Below, piece by piece: positions 27,010 through 36,984 of a DNA stretch of 64,000 nucleotides. The notes under the pieces are model-generated. The model saw nothing but the letters and a program-made list of their open reading frames with translations. It was not told where the DNA came from and searched no databases. Position numbers and translations under genes: made by a program. Every line of letters starts with the position of its first letter. Positions within the stretch are counted from its first letter, which is position 1. The stretch covers positions 29,782-93,781 of the forward strand of contig NZ_RJZE01000030.1 of NCBI RefSeq assembly GCF_003986935.1, written 5' to 3'. The DNA comes from Paraburkholderia kururiensis JCM 10599 = LMG 19447. Its GTDB lineage: Bacteria; Pseudomonadota; Gammaproteobacteria; Burkholderiales; Burkholderiaceae.

Positions 27010-27474
27010 ATGAGACCTCCGCGCCTCGACCAGCTCGACGAACTCGACCGCAACCTCGTTGCGCTGCTCCAGCAGAACGCCCGCGAAAGCGTGGCGAATC
27101 TCGCGCGCCAGCTCGGCGTGGCGCGCACGACGGTCATTGCGCGCATCGCGCGGCTCGAACGCTCGCAGGTGATTGCGGGTTACAGCGCGCGGCTCGGGCA
27201 GGACGTGCTCGATGCCAGCATCCAGGCCTGGGTGGGCCTCATCATCGCGCCCAAGCACGGGCCGGACGTGCAGAAGCGCCTCGGCAGGATGCCGGAGGTG
27301 CAACTGCTGTGCGCCGTGAGCGGCGAATACGACTACGTAGCCTGGCTGCGTGCCGACTCGCCGGAACGGCTCAACGACCTGCTGGACCAGATCGGCGGGC
27401 TCGCGGGCGTGGAGCGCACCACGACGTCCATCGTGCTCGCGCGCAAGATCGATCGCGGCACCGTCACGGGCTGA
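27010..27474 (+). CDS. Lrp/AsnC family regulator
   Basis: 154 residues. N-terminal helix-turn-helix (LDRNLVALLQQNARESVANLARQLGVARTTVIARIARLERSQVI) followed by the RAM ligand-binding beta-alpha domain (VGLIIAPKHGPDVQKRLGRMPEVQLLCAVSGEYDYVAWLRADSPERLNDLLDQIG). The G-x-Y-D-Y core in the RAM domain is typical. It reads from an ATG after a TCCG leader without a strong ribosome site. It lies 245 bp upstream of the saccharopine-dehydrogenase-family gene on the same strand, with a pair of direct repeats between them that may be its binding site. An amino-acid-responsive role is inferred from the family. Confidence 0.9.
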   Translation: MRPPRLDQLDELDRNLVALLQQNARESVANLARQLGVARTTVIARIARLERSQVIAGYSARLGQDVLDASIQAWVGLIIAPKHGPDVQKRLGRMPEVQLLCAVSGEYDYVAWLRADSPERLNDLLDQIGGLAGVERTTTSIVLARKIDRGTVTG

Positions 27475-27576
27475 CGGTGGGCTGGCGGTGTGCTGACAGC
27501 AGGCTGACAACGTCGGCTGACAACATGGGCTGAAGCGCGCCACGGCAGGCCGCCGTTGACACGGTTTTTATACGTT

Positions 27577-27613
27577 TTCGTCAGACCGGCGAGAAACTTC
27601 GTCTAAACGGCGA
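27577..27613. promoter_or_regulatory. Two direct repeats 21 bp apart, candidate Lrp-type site
   Basis: TTCGTCAGACCGGCGA (27577-27592) and TTCGTCTAAACGGCGA (27598-27613) match at 13 of 16 positions. The 21-bp step places both on the same DNA face. They lie between the Lrp gene and the enzyme gene, about 107 bp before the enzyme ATG. Confidence 0.5.
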
Positions 27614-27719
27614 AAGCCATGGTCGAAGCGCAGCATTTTGCGCCTATGATCCGTACCGGGCCGTCTCTACACTGTGTCGCGCAGGTTCGCCATACGACAC
27701 AAAACACAAGGAGAAGCCC

Positions 27720-28817
27720 ATGAAAGTCGCGATCGTCGGTGCCGGTCTGATCGGACACACCATTGCCCATTTGCTGCGCGAAACCGGCGACTACGAAGTC
27801 ACCGCGTTCGACCGCGACCAGCCCGCGCTCGACAAGCTCGCGGCCCAAGGCATCCCCACGAAGCGCGTCGATTCCGCCGACCCCGCCGCGCTGCGCAACG
27901 CCATCCAGGGGTTCGATGCGCTCGTCAACGCGCTGCCTTACTACCTCGCCGTGAACGTCGCGGCCGCGGCGAAAGGCGCGGGTGTCCACTATTTCGATTT
28001 GACCGAGGACGTGCGGGCCACGCACGCCATCCGCAGCCTTGCCGAAGACGCCGAGCACGTCTTCATGCCGCAATGCGGTCTCGCGCCGGGCTTCATTGGC
28101 CTTGCGGCGCACGAACTCGCGAACCGCTTCAGCGAGATTCGCGAGGTCAAGATGCGCGTGGGCGCGCTGCCCGAGTTTCCGACCAATGCGCTCAAATACA
28201 ACCTGACCTGGAGCGTGGACGGCCTCATCAACGAATACTGCCAACCGTGCGAGGCGATCCGCGACAGCCGCACGCAATGGGTGCAGCCGCTGGAAGGCCT
28301 CGAACACTTCTCGCTCGACGGCATCGAGTACGAAGCGTTCAATACCTCGGGCGGCCTCGGCACGTTGTGTGAAACGCTGGCGGGCCGCGTCGAATCGCTC
28401 GATTACAAGTCGGTTCGCTATCCGGGCCACCGCGCGCTCATGCACTTCCTGCTCGAAGACCTGCGGCTCGCGGGCGACCGCGACACGCTGAAGTCGGTGT
28501 TGCGCCGCTCGGTGCCATCCACGGCTCAGGACGTTGTGCTCGTTTTCATCACGGTGACGGGCATGCGCGATGGCCAGCTCGTACAGGACGTCTTCACGCG
28601 CAAGATTTTCGCGAAGACCGTTTGCGGCGTGCCGATGAGCGCTATCCAGATCACAACGGCCGGTGCCATGTGCGCCGTGCTCGACCTGTTCCGCGAAAAG
28701 CGCCTGCCGCAAAGCGGATTCGTGCGCCAGGAGCAGGTGTCGCTGCGCGAGTTCCTCGGCAACCGCTTCGGCCAGCTGTACGAAGGCGCGACGCTAGACG
28801 CGATGGCCACGGTCTGA
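27720..28817 (+). CDS. Saccharopine dehydrogenase-family enzyme (possible L-lysine 6-dehydrogenase)
   Basis: 365 residues, cytoplasmic NAD(P)-dependent oxidoreductase. The start VAIVGAGLIGHTIAHLL is a Rossmann GxGxxG fold. GVHYFDLTED, MPQCGLAPGFIGLAAHELA and the C-terminal domain match the saccharopine dehydrogenase superfamily. The single-domain length and the Lrp regulator next door resemble L-lysine 6-dehydrogenases, which oxidise lysine to the semialdehyde; this substrate is an inference, and carboxynorspermidine- or saccharopine-reductase-like activities are alternatives. A clear ACAAGGAGA stands before the ATG. The usual aldehyde dehydrogenase partner is not adjacent. A direct-repeat pair upstream may be an Lrp site. 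Confidence 0.85.
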   Translation: MKVAIVGAGLIGHTIAHLLRETGDYEVTAFDRDQPALDKLAAQGIPTKRVDSADPAALRNAIQGFDALVNALPYYLAVNVAAAAKGAGVHYFDLTEDVRATHAIRSLAEDAEHVFMPQCGLAPGFIGLAAHELANRFSEIREVKMRVGALPEFPTNALKYNLTWSVDGLINEYCQPCEAIRDSRTQWVQPLEGLEHFSLDGIEYEAFNTSGGLGTLCETLAGRVESLDYKSVRYPGHRALMHFLLEDLRLAGDRDTLKSVLRRSVPSTAQDVVLVFITVTGMRDGQLVQDVFTRKIFAKTVCGVPMSAIQITTAGAMCAVLDLFREKRLPQSGFVRQEQVSLREFLGNRFGQLYEGATLDAMATV

Positions 28818-28843
28818 TCGGGTAGCAGCGCAGCAACCAACGC

Positions 28844-28892
28844 CGGGGCGAAATCGGGGCGAAATCGGGGTGAAAGCGGGGTGAAAGCGGGG
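28844..28892. repeat. 11-bp tandem repeat, four copies plus part
   Basis: CGGGGCGAAAT twice, then CGGGGTGAAAG twice, then CGGGG. It lies in the 116-bp gap between the convergent dehydrogenase and P-loop genes and is not coding. The two pairs differ by two linked changes, so the array probably arose by duplicating a dimer. Confidence 0.85.
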
Positions 28893-28933
28893 CCCCGGCA
28901 GGCGAGCAACAGCAACCGGAAAGCAAGCCTCGA

Positions 28934-29515
28934 CTACGGCGCCGCGAGTTGCGCGAGCAGGGCGTCGTAGTCGGCATCCGAGGGCGCCGTGCTGTCGAAC
29001 ATCAAAAGCCCTTCGCATGCGGCACCTGAGGGCACGAAACGCCGCTGGCGATACTCGTCCCAATGCGCGAGCTTGTAGGCATCGTTGGGATTGCCGCGCG
29101 CGACGATGCGCCGGTGCGCCGTCTCCTCGGACGCATGAACCCACACGATGCGGATGGCGACATCCGCGCCCACCCCCAGCCACGCGCGATCGAACAGACG
29201 CCGGTCGCGCACCTCGCGCGAGAGCGGTCCGATCACGATCACGCTGATACCGAGTTCGAGATTCTCGCGCGCCGTGTCGATCAGCCCCAGGTATTCGGGG
29301 TCGCGCAGATGCTGAAGGTAAAGGGGGCTGTCGCGATCGTTCGGATCGCCCGTGAGGGCGCCGATGGCCGCGGCGCTGTAACGCCCATAGAGCGTGTCCT
29401 TGTCGAGCAGGCAGAAGGCCTCGCCCGTCGCGCGCATGAGAGGTGCGATCAGGCGCTTTGCCAGCGTGGACTTGCCGGTGCCGGCATGACCGCAGATGAA
29501 GATCAGTCGGGCCAC
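28934..29515 (-). CDS. P-loop NTPase, kinase-like
   Basis: 193 residues. Walker A is at the start (ARLIFICGHAGTGKSTLAKRLI). LLDKDTLYGRYSAAAIG and VIVIGPLSREVRDRRLFDRAW suggest the small-kinase/AAA_33 group (gluconokinase- or Zeta-toxin-like fold) rather than an ABC or AAA+ oligomer. IVWVHASEETAHRRIVARGNPND resembles the lid of nucleotide or sugar kinases, with the Arg residues that contact ATP. I choose the GTG at 29515, preceded by GGAG five bases upstream; longer readings are Arg-rich and unlikely. Substrate unknown. It converges with the dehydrogenase gene and is divergent from a lipoprotein gene. Confidence 0.8.
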   Translation of the reverse strand: MARLIFICGHAGTGKSTLAKRLIAPLMRATGEAFCLLDKDTLYGRYSAAAIGALTGDPNDRDSPLYLQHLRDPEYLGLIDTARENLELGISVIVIGPLSREVRDRRLFDRAWLGVGADVAIRIVWVHASEETAHRRIVARGNPNDAYKLAHWDEYRQRRFVPSGAACEGLLMFDSTAPSDADYDALLAQLAAP

Positions 29516-29942
29516 GAATACTCCATTACATCCATTGGCTTCAAAGTCGAACGGTAGCGTTGGCCGATCACGACGGCGAAGGGAGCGCCGCGCAAGCGCG
29601 CGAGGCGAGCGGGTGGTGCGTGGGTGTGCGTGGCGTTGTGTGCGCGGCCGCACATCGGCGCCCATGCCTGGGCACGCGCACGCTGCGATCGACAGACCGG
29701 CGCGGGTATCATGGGCGCGCGTGCCGTCCGCGCTGTGATTCGTGCCGTGCGCGGGCAACGCATGGCGGGCCGGCAGACGGCGCACAGGCGGCAACCAGAC
29801 AAACAGAACATCAGGCATGGTCGCCCGAGCCGGGTGACGCGAGGGAGGTCGGAACATGCCGTTACGGCGCATGCAGACCAGAAGGATCACCGAGATCGCA
29901 CACACGGGGCAAGGCGAAACAGGCGGGGCCGGCGTGCGTGCC
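29516..29942. other. Divergent spacer without a supported gene
   Basis: Separates the P-loop gene (minus) from the lipoprotein gene (plus). The G/T-rich run near 29620-29645 gives Cys/Val-rich frames without similarity to any family I know. If the lipoprotein used an earlier start (29856) its leader would be too long for a signal peptide. No clear promoter was found. Confidence 0.45.
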
Positions 29943-30413
29943 ATGCACTGCGCGTGGAACGCGTCGCGCGCCTGCCTCGCAACCCTGGCGACCACCGCAA
30001 CCCTGACCGCCGTCACCACGATTGCCCTTACCGCCGGTCTTGCCGGCTGCGCCGAAACACCCGGCACGCCGCTGCCGCTTCGGCCCGTGCCCGCAGAGCG
30101 CATCGTGAAGCCCGGCTACACCACGCAAGCCGAAGGCAAGGTCGCCGTCGACGTGCGCCGCGAGCCAGCGACCAACGTGCTGGTGCGCCTGCGCGACGTG
30201 CTCGTCTACGTGGACGGCGAGCGCGTCACCGACCTCATGCAGGGCGAACACGTCACGTTCTGGCTCACGCCGGGCCTGCACCGCATCGCGGTGTCCACGC
30301 AGTTCGATCCTGTCGTCGAGATTCCCTTTCAGGTCGATGCCCGGTTCACGAACCGGGCGAGCGTCAGCTTCAACGCCGACCACCGTGTCGGAGTCCGCCG
30401 GGTGGCGCAGTAA
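29943..30413 (+). CDS. Small lipoprotein of unknown function
   Basis: 156 residues with a lipoprotein signal peptide and an LAGC lipobox (Cys at about 36) after a Thr/Ala-rich hydrophobic core. The mature part is a small beta-rich domain (KVAVDVRREPATNVLVRLRDVLVYVDGERVTDLMQG, then FWLTPGLHRIAVSTQFDPVVEIPFQV and RASVSFNADHRVGVRR). The layout is that of Burkholderia-specific outer-membrane lipoproteins with an immunoglobulin-like fold; I know no function. The ATG at 29943 is chosen because it gives a normal-sized signal peptide; a GTG three codons upstream also fits. It stands alone ahead of the ribose operon. Confidence 0.72.
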   Translation: MHCAWNASRACLATLATTATLTAVTTIALTAGLAGCAETPGTPLPLRPVPAERIVKPGYTTQAEGKVAVDVRREPATNVLVRLRDVLVYVDGERVTDLMQGEHVTFWLTPGLHRIAVSTQFDPVVEIPFQVDARFTNRASVSFNADHRVGVRRVAQ

Positions 30414-30574
30414 TGCAGGGCGCCCGCTGCGCCCATCCGCCAGGGATTACCCGCACGACCCTGCATCGGCCGTACGCATCATGCGCCGGCCGCTGCCTTG
30501 CCGTGCCTCGTTTTCCGCCCGAACGGCGGATGCGGCGTGGCAGGCCCCCGTGTGCGACGCAGCAGCGCCCGCCG

Positions 30575-30605
30575 TTGACACGGCGTTTTGGCAATGCCCA
30601 GAATA
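30575..30605 (+). promoter_or_regulatory. Probable sigma-70 promoter of the rbs operon
   Basis: A perfect -35 hexamer TTGACA (30575-30580) and AGAATA (30600-30605) as a -10, 19 bp apart. The spacing is slightly long. It lies just before the RbsR-type palindrome, so repressor binding would cover the start of transcription. Confidence 0.5.
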
Positions 30606-30611
30606 GGCGCT

Positions 30612-30625
30612 CGCAAACGTTTGCG
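30612..30625. promoter_or_regulatory. Candidate RbsR operator (CGCAAACGTTTGCG)
   Basis: A perfect 14-bp LacI/PurR-type palindrome centred on CG, about 50 bp upstream of the rbsB ATG and just downstream of the likely promoter. The operon encodes a LacI-family RbsR, the natural binder. Confidence 0.8.
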
Positions 30626-30673
30626 CGCTAAAAATACGGCTCATCCGAGCCTGACAACAAGGAGATAACCAGA

Positions 30674-31630
30674 ATGAATTCCCGCATTCGCCGCCGCGTC
30701 CTTGCGGCCGCCGTGGCCCTCACCGCTGCGGCTGCGTTGCCGTTTTCCACCGCTCACGCCGAAGCTGCCAGGAAGCCGAAAGTCGCGCTCGTCATGAAGT
30801 CGCTCGCCAACGAGTTCTTTCTCACCATGGAGACCGGCGCGAAGGACTACCAGAAACACAACCCGGGTCAGTTTGACCTGATCACCAACGGCATCAAGGA
30901 TGAAACCGACACCGCGGCGCAGATCCGCATCGTCGAGCAGATGATCGTCTCGAAGGTCGACGCGATCGTGCTGGCGCCAGCCGATTCCAAGGCGCTCGTG
31001 CCGGTGGTCAAGAAGGCGGTGGACGCCGGCATCATCGTGGTGAACATCGACAACCGGCTCGACCCGGACGTGCTCAAGTCGAAAGACTTGAACGTACCGT
31101 TCGTGGGTCCGGACAACCGCAAGGGCGCGAAGAAGGTGGGCGACTACCTCGCGAAGAAGCTGAAGGCGGGCGACGAAGTCGGCATTCTCGAAGGCGTGTC
31201 GACCACCACCAACGCGCAGCAGCGCACGGCCGGCTTCAAGGACGCGATGCAGGCGGTGGGCGCGAAGATCGATTCGGTGCAGTCGGGCGAGTGGGAAATC
31301 GACAAGGGCAACGCGGTGGCCTCGGCCATGCTCAACGAGTACCCCAACATCAAGGCGCTGCTGTGCGGAAACGACAACATGGCGATCGGCGCCGTGTCGG
31401 CGGTGCGCGCCGCGGGTCGCCAGGGCAAGGTGTACGTGGTCGGCTACGACAACATCAACGCCATCAAGCCGATGCTGAAGGATGGCCGCGTGCTTGCCAC
31501 GGCCGACCAGTACGCGGCCAAGCAGGCCGTGTTCGGCATCGACACGGCGCTCAAGGCGATTGCCGACCACAAGAAGCAGTCCGAGCTTTCGGGCGTGGTC
31601 GAAACCCCGGTCGATCTCATCACGAAGTAA
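30674..31630 (+). CDS. rbsB: Ribose ABC transporter substrate-binding protein
   Basis: 318 residues, periplasmic. A Sec signal peptide (about 1-31, ending AHAEA) precedes a type-I periplasmic binding fold. KPKVALVMKSLANEFF opens the N-lobe, DAIVLAPADSKALVPVVKKAVDAGI and VVNIDNRL supply hinge strands, and the second lobe holds KALLCGNDNMAIGA, KVYVVGYDNINAI and the GRVLATADQ strand. This is the ribose/D-allose/galactose binding-protein family; ribose is favoured by the gene order B-A-C-R-K and the RbsR operator upstream. The ATG has AAGGAGA upstream. A 9-bp stem-loop follows the stop codon and may help keep this gene more highly expressed than the ATPase. Confidence 0.92.
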   Translation: MNSRIRRRVLAAAVALTAAAALPFSTAHAEAARKPKVALVMKSLANEFFLTMETGAKDYQKHNPGQFDLITNGIKDETDTAAQIRIVEQMIVSKVDAIVLAPADSKALVPVVKKAVDAGIIVVNIDNRLDPDVLKSKDLNVPFVGPDNRKGAKKVGDYLAKKLKAGDEVGILEGVSTTTNAQQRTAGFKDAMQAVGAKIDSVQSGEWEIDKGNAVASAMLNEYPNIKALLCGNDNMAIGAVSAVRAAGRQGKVYVVGYDNINAIKPMLKDGRVLATADQYAAKQAVFGIDTALKAIADHKKQSELSGVVETPVDLITK

Positions 31631-31638
31631 CGGAACGG

Positions 31639-31674
31639 GCGCTGCCTGCCATGAACCGGCAAGCGAGGCAGCGC
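31639..31674 (+). other. Intercistronic stem-loop after rbsB
   Basis: GCGCTGCCT pairs perfectly with AGGCAGCGC (9 bp), with a smaller GCC-GGC stem inside. It sits nine bases after the rbsB stop with no T-run, as expected for a 3'-end stabiliser or partial terminator in a binding-protein-dependent operon. The rest of the gap to rbsA (31675-32047) shows no gene. Confidence 0.55.
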
Positions 31675-32047
31675 ATCGGCGAAGCCGGCGTCGCGTCCGT
31701 TAGTTCGTTGTTCGGGCGCGCCGTCCGGCGCTCAAGAAAAGCTTGGCGTCGCCGTTATTCACCGGTATAGCGTCATGGCGGCAGACGCGGCCATTCGATT
31801 CGCATGAATGGCCGGTCGGCCGGCGAACAGGCGCGGCGGGGGCAACGCGGCAGGCGCGGGCGGGCCCGCTTGCCGACGCGGCCACGCAGCAGGTCACGAT
31901 GGAGCGGGAGCCATACAGCAGCAGATGCTGCCAAACCCCGCGGCATCGGCCTTCAGCCAACATGACACACGAAGCGGCAGTCGGGCTTTCCGCCGCCACA
32001 GTGCGGTGACCAGGCCGGCGAGAGCGGCTTTCGACAACAGGATGGAA
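31675..32047. other. Unusually long rbsB-rbsA gap, no supported gene
   Basis: About 370 bp between the rbsB stem-loop and rbsA. Frames on both strands lack domains and ribosome sites. A frame fused to rbsA runs through part of it, but it is Arg/Gly-rich and would displace the ATPase start. The gap may hold a second promoter; none is clear. Confidence 0.45.
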
Positions 32048-33702
<1,655 letters not shown>

Positions 33703-33706
<4 letters not shown>

Positions 33707-34746
33707 ACAACCAACCGCTGCCGCAGGGCCATGCCCCGGGCACGCAGGAGAGCGCGGCCGGCGTGAATGCGGCCAGTGTGGCGAGCGGGGCGAGCGCGAA
33801 GCCGGCCGGCACGCGCCTCGGCTTCTCAAACTATCTGGGCCTTGCGGGCGCGCTCGTCGCGATGATCGCGCTCTTCTCGGTGCTGAGCTCGCACTTCCTC
33901 ACCTACGACACGTTCAGCACCATCGCCAACCAGATTCCCGATCTCGTGGTGATGTCGGTGGGCATGACGTTCGTGCTCATCATTGCCGGCATCGATCTTT
34001 CGGTGGGCTCGGTGCTCGCGCTCGGCGCCTCGGTGGTGAGCGTTGCCGCGCTCAAGTGGGGCTGGGGCGCATGGCCGGCCGCGCTGATCGGGCTTGCCGC
34101 CGCAGCGCTCACCGGCACGTTGACGGGCGCCGTGACGGTGGGCTGGCGCATTCCGTCGTTCATCGTTTCGCTCGGCGTGCTGGAAGCGGCGCGCGGGCTC
34201 GCCTACCAGATGACGAACTCGCGCACGGCCTATATCGGCGATGCGTTCGACTTCCTTTCGAATCCCATCGCGGTCGGCATTTCGCCGGCGTTCCTGATCG
34301 CGGTCGTCGTGATGGTGGTCGCGCAGCTCGTGCTCACGCGCACGGTGTTCGGGCGCTATCTGGTGGGCATCGGGACCAATGAGGAAGCCGTGCGGCTCGC
34401 GGGCGTGAACCCGCGGCCCTACAAAGTGATCGTATTCGCGTTGATGGGCGCGCTGTCGGGTCTCGCCGCGCTGTTCCAGATCTCGCGCCTCGAAGCCGCG
34501 GACCCGAACGCCGGCGCGGGGCTCGAACTCCAGGTGATCGCTGCGGTGGTGATCGGCGGCACGAGTCTGATGGGCGGGCGCGGCTCGGTCATCAGCACGT
34601 TTTTTGGCGTGTTGATCATTTCGGTGCTGGCGGCCGGGCTCGCGCAGATCGGCGCGAACGAGCCGACCAAGCGCATCATCACGGGCGCGGTGATCGTGGT
34701 GGCCGTCGTGCTAGACACGTATCGCAGCCGGCGCCGGCGCGCGTAG
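33703..34746 (+). CDS. rbsC: Ribose ABC transporter permease
   Basis: 347 residues, inner membrane, eight to ten helices. DLVVMSVGMTFVLIIAGIDLSVGSVLALGA is the conserved BPD_transp_2 block, and GRYLVGIGTNEEAVRLAGVNPRPYKVIVFALMGALSGLA is the cytoplasmic EAA-like coupling region for the ATPase. AAVVIGGTSLMGGRGSVISTFFG is the C-terminal hallmark. A Ser/Ala/Gly-rich cytoplasmic tail of about 40 residues precedes the first helix. The start overlaps rbsA (ATGA), so the subunits are co-translated. It forms the membrane channel for the RbsA dimer and receives sugar from RbsB. Confidence 0.93.
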
Positions 34747-34805
34747 GGCGCGAGGGCACAGAGCAGAACACAGCAGCAGACAGCGAAGCAGGAGAGCAAC
34801 AGCTT

Positions 34806-35843
34806 ATGGCGACGATCAAGGATGTAGCGGCCGTGGCAGGCGTGTCGTTTACGACGGTATCGCACGTCGTCAACAACTCGCGCCCGGTGTCCGCGGATGT
34901 TCGCGCGAAGGTCGAGCGGGCCATCCACCAGCTCAATTACGTGCCGTCGGCCGTCGCGCGCTCGCTCAAGGCGCGTTCCACGGCCACGGTGGGGCTCGTC
35001 GTACCGAACGGCACGAATCCGTACTTTGCCGAACTCGCGCGCGGGGTCGAGGACGGTTGCGCGCGCAAAGGCTACTGCGTGTTCTTCTGCAACTCCGACG
35101 ACGACCCGGCCAAGCAGCGCAGCTACCTGCGCGTCCTGCAGGAAAAGCGCATCGACGGACTGATCGTCGCATCGGCCGGCGACGACGCCGTGCTCGCGCA
35201 AACGCTTTCAGGCTCGCGCGAGCCACTCGTGATCGTGGACCGCAACATCGAAGGCCTCGCCGCCGACCTCGTGCAGATCGACCACGAGAAGGGCGCCTGG
35301 CTCGCCACGCGGCATCTGCTGGAACTGGGCCATTCGAAGATCGGCTGCATCACGGGGCCGGTGTCCACGGCGGTGAGCGCGATGCGCGTGCACGGCTTTC
35401 TGCGCGCCATGGCCGAACGGGGCATCGAGATTCCCGCGGGCGCTATCGTGGAAAGCGACTTTTCCGGCACGGGCGGTTACCGCGCGGCGAGCCAGCTGTT
35501 CGATTCGGTGCGGCCGAGCGCGATCTTCGCCGGCAACGACATGATGGGCATCGGCGCGCTGCGCGCCGCCGCCGAACGCGGCCTGCGCGTGCCGCAGGAC
35601 TGCTCGGTGATCGGCTTCGACGACATCGAACTGGGCCGCTTCACCTACCCGGCGCTCTCGACGGTGGGCCAGTCGGTGCGCGCGCTCGGCGAAACGGCGG
35701 CGCAGACGCTGATCGAGCGCATTACGGGCACGGGGCAGACCGACGGTGCACCGCCGCGGCGGCGCGTGGTGGCGCCGCAGCTGATCGTGCGCGAATCGAC
35801 GGCGCAGTGGTCGGGCGACCATGCGCAGGGGTTCGTGGCCTGA
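34806..35843 (+). CDS. rbsR: LacI-family repressor of ribose use
   Basis: 345 residues. Helix-turn-helix and hinge (ATIKDVAAVAGVSFTTVSHVVNNSRPVSADVRAKVERAI, then YVPSAVARSLKARST) followed by the sugar-sensing domain from VGLVVPNGTNPYFAELARGVEDG. The AGVSFTTVSHVVN recognition helix is close to RbsR of E. coli, and the promoter carries the matching CGCAAACGTTTGCG palindrome. It lies between the permease (59 bp) and ribokinase (about 170 bp), so the repressor would be autoregulated with the operon. Ribose or ribose 5-phosphate is the expected inducer. Confidence 0.93.
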   Translation: MATIKDVAAVAGVSFTTVSHVVNNSRPVSADVRAKVERAIHQLNYVPSAVARSLKARSTATVGLVVPNGTNPYFAELARGVEDGCARKGYCVFFCNSDDDPAKQRSYLRVLQEKRIDGLIVASAGDDAVLAQTLSGSREPLVIVDRNIEGLAADLVQIDHEKGAWLATRHLLELGHSKIGCITGPVSTAVSAMRVHGFLRAMAERGIEIPAGAIVESDFSGTGGYRAASQLFDSVRPSAIFAGNDMMGIGALRAAAERGLRVPQDCSVIGFDDIELGRFTYPALSTVGQSVRALGETAAQTLIERITGTGQTDGAPPRRRVVAPQLIVRESTAQWSGDHAQGFVA

Positions 35844-35879
35844 CAGGCGCGGCGACGGGCGAGCGCGCTCGGGTCAGGC
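35838..35879 (+). other. Stem-loop at the rbsR-rbsK junction
   Basis: GCCTGAC (35838-35844, covering the rbsR stop) pairs with GTCAGGC (35873-35879), and a 12-bp palindrome CGAGCGCGCTCG sits inside. No T-run follows. It could modulate read-through into rbsK or protect the rbsR mRNA end. Confidence 0.4.
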
Positions 35880-36015
35880 AACGCAGTGAAGCGCGACGAA
35901 GACCGACGAAGACCTGCGCGGCTCGATGCAACGCAAAGACGGCAAGGCGGAGAAGAGCGTGGCGGACGAAACAGCGGCAACGACAGTGAACGCAGTGAAC
36001 GCAGGAAGCGCGGCA

Positions 36016-36984
36016 ATGACAGGCATCCCGGGTAAGGCAGAGCAGGGGCAAGAGCAAAGGCAAGGGAAAAGACACGGCCGCGTGGCCGTGATCGGCAGCC
36101 TCAACATGGATCTGGTTGCCCGCGCGCCGCGCATGCCGAAGCCGGGCGAGACGCTGGCCGGCCACGCATTCGCCCAGGTGGCGGGCGGCAAGGGCGGCAA
36201 CCAGGCCGTGGCCGCCGCGCGGCTGGGCGCCCGGGTGGCGATGGTGGGCTGCGTGGGCGCCGACGCGAACGGCGAGCAGCTGCGCGCGGGCCTGCTTGCC
36301 GAAGGCATCGATTGCACCGCACTTGAATCGAGCGCAAACGCCCCGACCGGCGTTGCGCTGATCGTCGTGGACGACAGCAGCCAGAACGCGATCGTCATCG
36401 TGGCCGGCAGCAACGGCGAGCTCACACCCGCTACCGTTGCGCGACATGAGGCCGTGCTGGCCGCCGCCGATGTCGTGGTCTGCCAGCTGGAGACGCCGGT
36501 CGACGCCGTGCATGCCGCGCTGGCGGCGGCGAACCGGCTCGGCAAGACCGTGATCCTCAATCCCGCGCCGGCCACCGGGCCGCTGCCCGCAGCGTGGCTG
36601 CCGCTCATCGACTATCTGATTCCGAACGAACTGGAGGCCGCGACGCTGACCGGCCTGCCGGCGAGCACGCCCGAAGACGCGGCGCGCGCCGCTGCGACGC
36701 TGTGCGCAGCCGGCGCGCGCAATGTGCTGGTGACGCTGGGCGCGCAGGGCGTCTGCGCCGCGCTTGGTGGAATGGAGCCTGTGCACTATCCGGCGCCGCG
36801 TGTGAGCGCCATCGATACGACTGCGGCCGGCGACACCTTCATTGGCGGCTTTGCGGCGCAACTCGCGGCAGGCGCGAGCGTCGACGAAGCCATTCGCTTC
36901 GCCCAGCGTGCGGCGGCTATTTCCGTCACGCGTGAAGGCGCCCAGCCTTCCATTCCGCGCCTCGCTGAGGTCGCCGCTTCTTGA
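36016..36984 (+). CDS. rbsK: Ribokinase
   Basis: 322 residues, cytoplasmic; ribose plus ATP to ribose 5-phosphate. PfkB-family signatures are present: GSLNMDLVARAPRMPKPGETLAGHAFAQVAGGKGGNQAVAAARLG at the N terminus and DTTAAGDTFIGGFAAQLAAG with the catalytic Asp at the C terminus. NPAPATGPLP and DYLIPNELEAATLTG are further family blocks. The ATG at 36016 is preceded by AGGAAG; an upstream in-frame ATG (35926) would add a low-complexity Ala/Thr/Asn tail. It closes the rbs operon. An rbsD (ribose pyranase) gene is not present here. Confidence 0.92.
   Translation: MTGIPGKAEQGQEQRQGKRHGRVAVIGSLNMDLVARAPRMPKPGETLAGHAFAQVAGGKGGNQAVAAARLGARVAMVGCVGADANGEQLRAGLLAEGIDCTALESSANAPTGVALIVVDDSSQNAIVIVAGSNGELTPATVARHEAVLAAADVVVCQLETPVDAVHAALAAANRLGKTVILNPAPATGPLPAAWLPLIDYLIPNELEAATLTGLPASTPEDAARAAATLCAAGARNVLVTLGAQGVCAALGGMEPVHYPAPRVSAIDTTAAGDTFIGGFAAQLAAGASVDEAIRFAQRAAAISVTREGAQPSIPRLAEVAAS

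Noticed and set aside
27551..27584. A full sigma-70 promoter from the TTGACA at 27556
   Set aside because: No acceptable -10 hexamer lies 16 to 18 bp downstream; the nearest AT-rich bases are too close.
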